From Cloacibacterium sp046296655 (GTDB taxonomy: Bacteria > Bacteroidota > Bacteroidia > Flavobacteriales > Weeksellaceae), in the NCBI GenBank assembly GCA_046296655.1, contig JBKBLE010000039.1, positions 1 to 14,085 of the forward strand: 14,085 nucleotides of DNA, given 5' to 3'. This document shows, in pieces, positions 8,785-14,085 of this stretch (its first letter is position 1; each line of letters starts with the position of its first letter). The translations under genes were made by a program, and so were the position numbers. The notes beneath the pieces were generated by a model. That model was not told where the DNA came from. It did no database searches and was given only the letters and a program-made list of their open reading frames with translations.

Positions 8785-9369
8785 TTATATCATTTTTAGA
8801 ATTTGCTTCACTAATTCTTCGGTTTGCAAATCTGGATTTTGTTTTAAAATTCTATCGGCAATCTTCTCGCTCATCTTTTTAGGAATTCCTAAAACTTCTA
8901 AAGCAGATAACGATTCTTCTTTCACTTTATTGTCTGCAAAAGCAGAAATGTTCTCCGCAGAAACCCCGAATTTTTCTACCTTATCTCGTAAATCTACGAT
9001 GATTCTTTCGGCGGTTTTAGCGCCTACTCCTTTTACTTTTTGGAGCAGCGCAGAATTTTTATTGAGAATCGCTTGTGCAATGTCTTTAAGATCTAATGAA
9101 GAAAGCAAAATCAGCGCAGAAACTGCACCCACTCCGTTTACAGAAATTAAAAGATTAAACATTTCTTTTTCTTCTTTGGTATAAAACCCAAAAAGCAAAT
9201 GTGCGTCTTCTCTGATGATTTGCTGTGTAAAAAGAAAAACTTCCTTCCCTAAAGAAAGTCGCTGAGATGTTTGCAAAGAAATGCCTACATAATAACCCAC
9301 TCCATTTACCTCTATCACCACATAGGTAGGAGTAAGTTCTTGAACAATACCTTTTAATGAAAAAATCAT
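8785..9369 (-). CDS. ruvA: Holliday junction branch migration complex subunit RuvA
   Basis: RuvA binds four-way Holliday junctions and loads the RuvB motor for branch migration during recombination and repair. The 194-residue protein has the usual length. Its N-terminal OB-fold runs over about residues 1-62 (MIFSLKGIVQE, VNGVGYYV). Two helix-hairpin-helix DNA-binding motifs lie around VNGVGAV (77-83) and VKGVGAK (112-118, followed by TAERIIVDLRDK). The C-terminal domain III (about 148-194, SALEVLGIP) would contact RuvB. ruvB and ruvC are not in the window. It leads into sprA with a 6-bp gap. I see no TTTG/TAnnTTTG promoter in the 17 bp between its ATG and the mobile element at 9387, so its transcription must start inside or beyond that element. 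Confidence 0.96.
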   Translation of the reverse strand: MIFSLKGIVQELTPTYVVIEVNGVGYYVGISLQTSQRLSLGKEVFLFTQQIIREDAHLLFGFYTKEEKEMFNLLISVNGVGAVSALILLSSLDLKDIAQAILNKNSALLQKVKGVGAKTAERIIVDLRDKVEKFGVSAENISAFADNKVKEESLSALEVLGIPKKMSEKIADRILKQNPDLQTEELVKQILKMI

Positions 9370-9386
9370 AGTTTTTTAATTTTATT

Positions 9387-9409
9387 CCATAGGAATCTTA
9401 TCTGTGTAG
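9387..9409 (+). repeat. Outer inverted repeat, left arm
   Basis: CC(A/G)T followed by AGGAATCTTATCTGTGTAG is the reverse complement of 10008-10030, with a single difference (A/G at 9389). The edge overlaps a palindrome ATTCC-ATA-GGAAT (9384-9396). It ends 17 bp from the ruvA start codon. Confidence 0.85.
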
Positions 9410-9432
9410 TTAATTTTTAATATTTTTATTGG

Positions 9433-9458
9433 GGGGCGCTCCGTAGGAGCGCTATCTT
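9433..9458 (+). repeat. Inner inverted repeat with hairpin, left arm
   Basis: This 26-bp sequence is the exact reverse complement of 9962-9987. Within it, 9436-9452 is a perfect 7-bp stem with a 3-nt loop (GCGCTCC-GTA-GGAGCGC), preceded by a G run. It lies 1 bp from the transposase stop codon and may also act as the transcript's terminator. Confidence 0.9.
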
Positions 9459-9459
9459 T

Positions 9460-9933
9460 TTATTCTAATTTATCATAAAATTCAAACAAATATTTTTCAT
9501 CATAATTGATATCAAATTTTTCTAGAAAATCTAAATATTCTTCTCTGAAACTTCTCTTTTGATGATGATTTTTTTGATTTAATATATATTGAGTTACCGC
9601 ATCTTTTTGACTTTTAGCATAAGAAAAAGCACCATAACTTTCTTGCCAAGCAAATTTACCAAAACTTAACCTTTTATCATTAATGAATTTAGTAGATTCT
9701 GATTTAATAATTTTCACTAACTCAGGAATAGTTATTTTCAAATTTTTATAACTAAAAAACAAATGTAAATGATCTGGATTGGCATAAATAGCTATTAATT
9801 TTTGACCTTTATTGGTCAATATTCCTGTAATATATTTTTCTATTTCTTGTCTATTTTTATCTTCTATTAGCGTTTCTCTTCCTTTCGTAGCAAAAACTAC
9901 TTGAATATAAATTTGCGAATAAGTATTGGGCAT
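9460..9933 (-). CDS. IS200-like Y1 transposase (probable RAYT)
   Basis: This 157-residue protein belongs to the Transposase_17 (IS200-like) HUH family, which nicks single-stranded DNA at hairpin-marked ends through a tyrosine. The metal-binding pair is His55 and His57 in NPDHLHLFF (52-60). The probable catalytic residue is Tyr116 in QYILNQ (115-120), and the conserved WQESYGAFS lies at 96-104. The length suits single-domain members. Both catalytic motifs are present and the frame is intact, so activity is plausible. It sits between paired palindromes that it would be expected to recognise. I cannot separate a RAYT from a canonical IS200 transposase by protein sequence alone; the palindromes favour RAYT. 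No clear TAnnTTTG promoter is visible upstream. Confidence 0.92.
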   Translation of the reverse strand: MPNTYSQIYIQVVFATKGRETLIEDKNRQEIEKYITGILTNKGQKLIAIYANPDHLHLFFSYKNLKITIPELVKIIKSESTKFINDKRLSFGKFAWQESYGAFSYAKSQKDAVTQYILNQKNHHQKRSFREEYLDFLEKFDINYDEKYLFEFYDKLE

Positions 9934-9961
9934 GCTTAAGGTTTTAGTTTTTATTATTTTT

Positions 9962-9987
9962 AAGATAGCGCTCCTACGGAGCGCCCC
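9962..9987 (-). repeat. Inner inverted repeat with hairpin, right arm
   Basis: Exact 26-bp reverse complement of 9433-9458. It contains the palindrome GCGCTCC-TAC-GGAGCGC (9968-9984), located 28 bp upstream of the transposase start. Confidence 0.9.
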
Positions 9988-10007
9988 TTCAATTTTGCAC
10001 TATTCTT

Positions 10008-10030
10008 CTACACAGATAAGATTCCTACGG
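10008..10030 (-). repeat. Outer inverted repeat, right arm
   Basis: CTACACAGATAAGATTCCT (10008-10026) is the exact reverse complement of 9391-9409. It runs into a perfect palindrome AGATTCC-TAC-GGAATCT (10019-10035) whose apex CCTACGG is the same as in the inner right hairpin. Confidence 0.85.
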
Positions 10031-10092
10031 AATCTATAAATTTATCTTCAAATCTATTTAAAATAAACCTCAAAGATAATAAACTAAATTTT

Positions 10093-10125
10093 ATTGTCAT
10101 CATTCTTATATATTGTTTAATTTTG
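10093..10125 (+). promoter_or_regulatory. Promoter of the acyl-CoA synthetase gene
   Basis: The -7 TAATTTTG (10118-10125) is preceded after a 21-nt spacer by ATTG (10093-10096), an imperfect -33 box. Transcription would begin near 10131, about 30 nt before the ATG at 10162. The promoter looks intact although the gene it serves is broken. Confidence 0.55.
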
Positions 10126-10161
10126 GAGAAAATTCAATTCATAAAATCCCCATATATACCA

Positions 10162-11933
10162 ATGAAAAACCTACTTCAGCCTTTAGAAGAAAACACCAAA
10201 AAATTCCCACAGAAAACCGCTCTTAGCTTTAGAAAGGGTGACGAAATAGAGATTCTTACTTGGAAAAAATTCTGGGCAATGGTTTGCCAAACTGCAAACG
10301 GATTGCACACTCTAGACGTAAAAAAGGAGATTGTGTAGGTGTTTTTTCTCAAAATTCTAAAGATTGGATTATTTTTGACGTTGCCGTGCAAATGTTGGGA
10401 GCGATTACCATTCCCATTTACGCCACCAATAATTATGACCAGACCGAATATATCATCAAGCAAACCGAAATGCAACATATTTTGGTGGGAGATACTCCTC
10501 AACTTGAAATTCTGAAAAGTGCCGAAAAACATTTAGGCAAAAAATTACATATTTTCACGTCTCATGTCATAAAAGACGAAGCCGAAAACATTACGTATTT
10601 CCCAGATTTCATCAAGCATTTTGCTACAGAAAGAAACCTCATCGATATTACCGATGAAGATTTGGCAACCATTCTTTACACTTCTGGAACTACAGGAATT
10701 CCGAAAGGTGTAATGCTTACACATGGCGGTTTCAAAGCGGTAGTTGCGGCACACAAAGAATTTTTCAGTTTCGACAATTTGTACGACATGAAATCTTTGG
10801 CATTTTTACCATTAAGTCATATTTTCGAAAGAAGCTGGACGCTTTTTGTGCTATCTCAAGGTGGTGAAGTTGCCATTTTAGAAGACCCAAAAAACATCTT
10901 GAACACGCTGAAACATGTTCACCCAACTGCAATGTGTGCCGTACCAAGATTCTACGAAAAAGTATATCAAACTCTAATTAAAAAAATAGAAGCTTCTTCA
11001 CCTACGAAACAAAAACTTTTCAAAAAAGCTTTGGAAGTAGGCGCTAAAGTAGCTGACAAAAAAAGAACTGGCGCTAAAGTTCCGTTTGGTTTACAATTAC
11101 AGTTTAGTTTCTTTGACAAATTGGTTTTCAGAAAAATTAAAAATGAATTGGGCGGAAATCTTTCATTTTTACCTTGTGGTGGAGCGATGCTGAAAAAAGA
11201 AATTTCAGAATTTTTTGCAGCCATCGGTTTACCAGTGATTGTAGGGTATGGACTTACCGAAACTACTGCTACAGTTACTGCACTTCCTCCGAAAAATTAT
11301 GTTTACGGAAGCGTAGGAAAAGCTCTACCTGGTGTAGAAATTAAAATAGGAGCAGATGATGAAATCTTGGTAAAATACCAAGGTGTGATGAAAGGTTACT
11401 ACAAAAACGAAGAAGAAACGGCTAAAGTTTTCACGGAAGATGGATATTTCAGAACGGGTGATGCTGGTAGAATAGACGAAGAAGGAAATCTCTACATTAC
11501 CGATAGAATTAAGGATTTAATGAAAACTTCTAACGGAAAATAAATTGCGCCACAAAGCATAGAAATCCCATTACAAAGCAATCCTTATATTGCACAAGCG
11601 ATGGTAATTGCCGAAGGAAAACCTTATGTTTCTGCGGTGATTGTTCCAAATTTTGAAACTTTGATGGAGAAATACGAGGAATTTAAAAATTACCTTTCTC
11701 TAAATATTGAAGAAAAGAAAAAATTACTGGAAACTCCTTTCATTAAAGAAACTTTTGAAAAAGTAGTAAACGATATTCAAAAGGAATTTGCAAGTTTTGA
11801 AAAAATTAAAAAGTTCAAACTTTTACCAGAAGAATTTACCATAGAACGTGGAGAAATTACTCCAACACTAAAGATAAAACGTAAAATTATTCTAGAAAAA
11901 TTCAATGCATTGATTGAAGGAATGTATGCGTAA
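10162..11933 (+). pseudogene. Long-chain fatty acid-CoA ligase, disrupted by a frameshift and an in-frame stop
   Basis: An intact version (about 590 residues) would activate fatty acids with ATP and CoA as an AMP-forming ligase. The reading frame starts at MKNLLQPLEEN (ATG 10162-10164) and is correct to VKK at 10326. There, six A's stand where seven are needed, and frame 1 stops at TAG 10336-10338. The second frame carries on as GDCVGVFSQNSKDW. It contains the ATP-binding loop YTSGTTGIPKG (about 10677-10709), GYGLTETTA (near 11247) and YFRTGDAG plus DRIKDLMKTSNGK. It then meets TAA at 11541-11543 exactly where the family has Tyr in GKYIAPQ. Reading continues in that frame as IAPQSIEIPLQ to 11933, including the C-terminal TPTLKIKRK with the conserved lysine. 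Apart from these two lesions all core motifs are kept, so inactivation is recent or due to sequencing error. Confidence 0.9.
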
Positions 11934-11977
11934 AAATAAAAGCGCCAAAATAGATTTCTTTTGGCGCTTTTATTTTT
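11932..11977. terminator. Strong rho-independent terminator after the acyl-CoA synthetase gene
   Basis: A perfect 19-bp stem (11932-11950 with 11959-11977) has the core AGCGCC/GGCGCT and an 8-nt loop. A-rich and T-rich flanks sit on both sides, so it can work in both directions. It overlaps the stop codon at 11931-11933. Confidence 0.9.
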
Positions 11978-12002
11978 AGGTCTCATTTAAATTGATAAAA
12001 AA

Positions 12003-12469
12003 ATGAATAGACAAACCTATCTTGCCAATAGATTCCGAGAAGTTATTTTAAATGGAACTTGGATCGCCAAAACCAATTTCAAAAAAGAATTAGAAAATCT
12101 AGATTGGAAAACGGCAACAACTCAATTTCAAAACTTAAATACTATTTCTGTTCTTGCACAGCACATTCATTATTATATTAATGGTGTTAAAAATGTTTTT
12201 TTTGGGAGGTAATCTAGAAATAAGAGACCAATATAGTTTTGATTTCCCTGAAATAAATTCACAAGAAGAATGGCAAAACTTCCTCATAAAATTCTGGAAA
12301 GATTCGGAAGAATTTGCAAATTTAGTTGAGAAACTTCCAGAAGAAAAACTAGCTGAAGCTTTTGTAAATGAAAAATATGGAAGCTACCAAAGAAATATAG
12401 ACGAATGATAGAACACTGTTACTATCATCTGCTCAGATTGTATTAATTAAGAAAATATTAGACAAATAA
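12003..12469 (+). pseudogene. DinB-like (DfsB/DUF1572-type) protein gene, disrupted by three frameshifts
   Basis: The pieces together give a protein of about 155 residues of the DinB-like four-helix superfamily, whose members often carry a His-based metal site and act in thiol or stress chemistry. The exact function of this branch is unknown to me. Frame 1 (from ATG 12003) ends in LAQHIHYYINGVKNVFF. After an 8-T, 3-G run at 12196-12206 an extra base moves the coding frame, giving GGNLEIRDQYSFDFPEIN to EKYGSYQRNID. One base is then missing near 12402, after which MIEHCYYHL (12405-12431) follows. Another base is missing near 12431, after which QIVLIKKILDK ends at TAA 12467-12469. The order and spacing of the motifs match intact relatives I recall. 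The net shifts are +1, -1 and -1. I see no clear promoter, and the gene directly follows a strong terminator. Confidence 0.85.
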
Positions 12470-12481
12470 ATTTCTAAAAAC

Positions 12482-12512
12482 AACCCCTCTTTTATGTCCA
12501 AAAAGAGGGGTT
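12482..12512. terminator. Rho-independent terminator shared by malic enzyme and DinB-like genes
   Basis: AACCCCTCTTT pairs with AAAGAGGGGTT around a 9-nt loop. In the minus direction it is followed by GTTTTTAG and would end the malic enzyme transcript 21 bp past its stop codon. On the plus strand the tail is TTATTATAATTATT, weaker but usable. It is therefore likely bidirectional between two convergent genes. Confidence 0.85.
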
Positions 12513-12533
12513 ATTATAATTATTGATAGTTAT

Positions 12534-14012
12534 TTATTCTCTCATCTGTGCATCTAAAACGGCTATAGTTGCCAAGTTTACAATTTCATCTACACTTGCT
12601 CGCATTTGTAAAACGTGAACAGGTTGTTTTAGTCCTAATAAAATAGGTCCTACTACTTGTGCTACTTTCATTCCTCTTATAATTTTATAAGAAAGATTAG
12701 CACTTTCTAGATTCGGGAAGATAAAAGTATTGGCAGGAGTTTTTCCTAATTTTGAGAAAGGATAATCCTGAAGATGGTCTGCACTCATCGCAAAATCTGG
12801 CTGAAACTCACCATCTACAATCATATCTGGATATTTTTGATGTAGAATATTTACTGCTTTTGCTACTTTTTTAGACGTCTCAGAATTGGCTGAGAAATTT
12901 TCGTAAGAAAGCATAGCAATTCTTGGTTGAATAGCGAAAGATTTAATCGCAAACTCTGCCATCTTCGCGATGTTAGCCATTTCTTCTGGTGTAGGATTTA
13001 CATGGATAGAAGTATCAGCAAAGAAATAAGGTTTTTTATCTGATAAAATCATCATCATAGAAGCAATTTTATCTACTCCCTTTGCTTTTTCTATAATTTC
13101 TAAAACAGGTCTCAGAACAGTTCTGTAATTTTTAGAATATCCTACAATGAGTGCATCTGTATCACCATGTTTCAGCATTAGTGGCCCAAAATAATCTCTT
13201 TGTCTTACCAATCTTTTGGCAATATATTCATTTACACCTTTTCTATTGCGAAGTCTCCAAAGAGTTTCTCTGTATTTTTTACGATTTTCGTCTTGGTCTT
13301 CATCCATAGGATCTACAATCGGGACGTCTAAATGAATTCCGAATTTCTCCATTTGTTCTTTAATGAATTTTTTTTCTCCTAATAAAATAGGGTGAGCAAT
13401 TCCTTCTTCATAAAGAATTTGAGCTGCCTTCAATACATTATATTCTTCAGCATTTCCTAGCGTAACGCGTTTTGGGTTAGAACGTGCTCTGTTTTGCATC
13501 ATTCTGATGAGTTTTTCATCTCTACCCATTCTGTCTAGCAACTGATTTTCGTATTCTTCGAAATCGGCAATCGGTTTTCTAGAAATTCCGCTTTCCATAG
13601 CCGCTTTTGCTACTGCAATGGAAACTTTGGTTAATAATCTATTATCAAATGGTTTCGGAATGAAATATTCTCTACCAAATCCTATATTTTTAACATTGTA
13701 AGCCAATTTCACCATTTCAGGAACCGGCTCTTTTGCTAATTCTGCGATGGCACGAACTGCTGCCAGTTTCATCTCTTCATTAATTCCAGTAGCTTGTACA
13801 TCTAATGCACCTCTGAAAATATAGGGGAAACCAAGAACGTTATTCACCTGATTAGGAAAATCACTTCTTCCCGTAGCCATAATAACATCTGGTCTGGTTG
13901 CGATGGCAAGATTATAATCAATCTCTGGTGCTGGATTTGCCAATGCGAAAACCACAGGATTTTCCGCCATTGAACGAAGCATTTTTGCAGTCATAACATC
14001 TCCTTTAGATAG
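12534..14012 (-). CDS. maeB: NADP-dependent malic enzyme with PTA-like domain, 5'-truncated
   Basis: MaeB oxidatively decarboxylates malate to pyruvate with NADP. The fused C-terminal phosphotransacetylase-like domain is, in E. coli, regulatory rather than catalytic. Only the C-terminal two thirds remain (about 490 of roughly 760 residues). Counting from the Met at 13992-13994, residues 1-130 are the end of the NAD(P)-binding domain (NPVVFALANPAPEI, SDFPNQVNNVLGFPYIFRGALD). The PTA-like domain follows from about 160 to the end. Homology extends five codons further upstream (LSKGDV, to 14012), and then the frame meets TGA at 14013-14015 and resembles malic enzyme no more. The malic enzyme domain with its catalytic residues is absent, so this remnant should not have malic activity. 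AAAGGAG before the ATG at 13994 resembles a ribosome-binding site, but it encodes the conserved SKGD and is probably coincidental. A terminator follows at 12482. Confidence 0.88.
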   Translation of the reverse strand, partial: LSKGDVMTAKMLRSMAENPVVFALANPAPEIDYNLAIATRPDVIMATGRSDFPNQVNNVLGFPYIFRGALDVQATGINEEMKLAAVRAIAELAKEPVPEMVKLAYNVKNIGFGREYFIPKPFDNRLLTKVSIAVAKAAMESGISRKPIADFEEYENQLLDRMGRDEKLIRMMQNRARSNPKRVTLGNAEEYNVLKAAQILYEEGIAHPILLGEKKFIKEQMEKFGIHLDVPIVDPMDEDQDENRKKYRETLWRLRNRKGVNEYIAKRLVRQRDYFGPLMLKHGDTDALIVGYSKNYRTVLRPVLEIIEKAKGVDKIASMMMILSDKKPYFFADTSIHVNPTPEEMANIAKMAEFAIKSFAIQPRIAMLSYENFSANSETSKKVAKAVNILHQKYPDMIVDGEFQPDFAMSADHLQDYPFSKLGKTPANTFIFPNLESANLSYKIIRGMKVAQVVGPILLGLKQPVHVLQMRASVDEIVNLATIAVLDAQMRE

Positions 14013-14085
14013 TCACTCCTTAACAAGCCGCCATTTTCAGTTTTTCGTTAAGAATATTCCGATTAAAGAGCAGGCGGATAAGGTT
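14013..14085 (-). other. Foreign or chimeric sequence at the malic enzyme breakpoint
   Basis: No frame of this stretch continues malic enzyme. One minus-strand frame is open from the window edge to TAA at 14020-14022 and reads as a 21-residue tail (NLIRLLFNRN, then ILNEKLKMAAC). It could be the C-terminus of an inserted gene such as a transposase, but I do not recognise it. Base composition is about 38% GC over 14021-14085. An insertion, a rearrangement or an assembly join are all possible. Confidence 0.45.

Larger units (their letters stand above)
9387..10030. mobile_element. Small RAYT/IS200-like unit bounded by nested inverted palindromes
   Basis: The unit of about 644 bp contains one Y1 transposase gene and two layers of inverted repeats. 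The outer pair (9391-9409 and 10008-10026) is identical over 19 bp and extends to 23 bp with one mismatch. The inner pair (9433-9458 and 9962-9987) is identical over 26 bp. Each arm also contains its own short palindrome with a 3-nt loop. Classical IS200/IS605 elements have subterminal hairpins but no terminal inverted repeats, whereas REP-associated transposases (RAYTs) are flanked by inverted REP palindromes. The arrangement fits a RAYT with its REP pair better. Where the unit truly begins and ends is inferred from the symmetry. It separates ruvA from the malic enzyme gene, which I recall as neighbours in relatives. Confidence 0.7.

Noticed and set aside
9433..9987. CRISPR array or toxin-antitoxin locus around the palindromes
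   Set aside because: There are only two inverted copies, no direct repeats with spacers, and the gene between them is a Y1 transposase.
12154..12408. A separate small gene starting at ATG 12154
   Set aside because: Its first 16 codons are out of frame relative to the DinB-like protein, and the rest is plainly the middle part of that protein after a frameshift.

Overview
The window is chromosomal DNA of a Bacteroidota bacterium in the Flavobacteriia, most likely the Weeksellaceae/Chryseobacterium clade; Cloacibacterium is a guess from memory of its 16S 5' region. Support comes from the 16S fragment, the AT-rich DNA, a gliding/type IX secretion gene (sprA), and promoters of the Bacteroidota form TTTG-N19..21-TAnnTTTG.

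Layout. Positions 1-301 hold the 5' end of a 16S rRNA gene on the minus strand. Upstream of it, 302-900 is a non-coding leader and control region with three tandem promoters facing the rRNA gene and two DnaA-box-like 9-mers. Next, all on the minus strand and read from right to left, come ruvA (8785-9369), sprA (1759-8778), gcvH (1256-1633) and a VanZ-family membrane protein (901-1263). ruvA and sprA are 6 bp apart and look co-transcribed. sprA ends in a hairpin terminator, after which gcvH has its own promoter and overlaps vanZ. A truncated NADP-malic enzyme gene (12534-14012, minus) lies at the right edge. As I recall, malic enzyme-ruvA-sprA-gcvH-vanZ is a common flavobacterial gene order.

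Between ruvA and the malic enzyme gene this order is interrupted by about 3.1 kb of accessory DNA. A small IS200/RAYT-type Y1 transposase gene (9460-9933) is framed by two nested pairs of inverted palindromes, and the whole unit (9387-10030) ends about 17 bp from the ruvA start codon. Two genes on the plus strand follow, and both are broken: a long-chain acyl-CoA synthetase with one frameshift and one in-frame stop, and a DinB-like gene with three frameshifts. The malic enzyme reading frame itself breaks at about 14013, where unrelated sequence begins.

Function. SprA is the outer-membrane translocon of type IX secretion, RuvA acts in Holliday-junction branch migration, GcvH carries lipoate in glycine cleavage, and the malic enzyme makes NADPH and pyruvate. 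The most interesting items are the transposase with its nested palindromes, the cluster of five gene-breaking lesions beside it, and the three-promoter rRNA control region. I see no clear sign of a wholly new multi-gene system.
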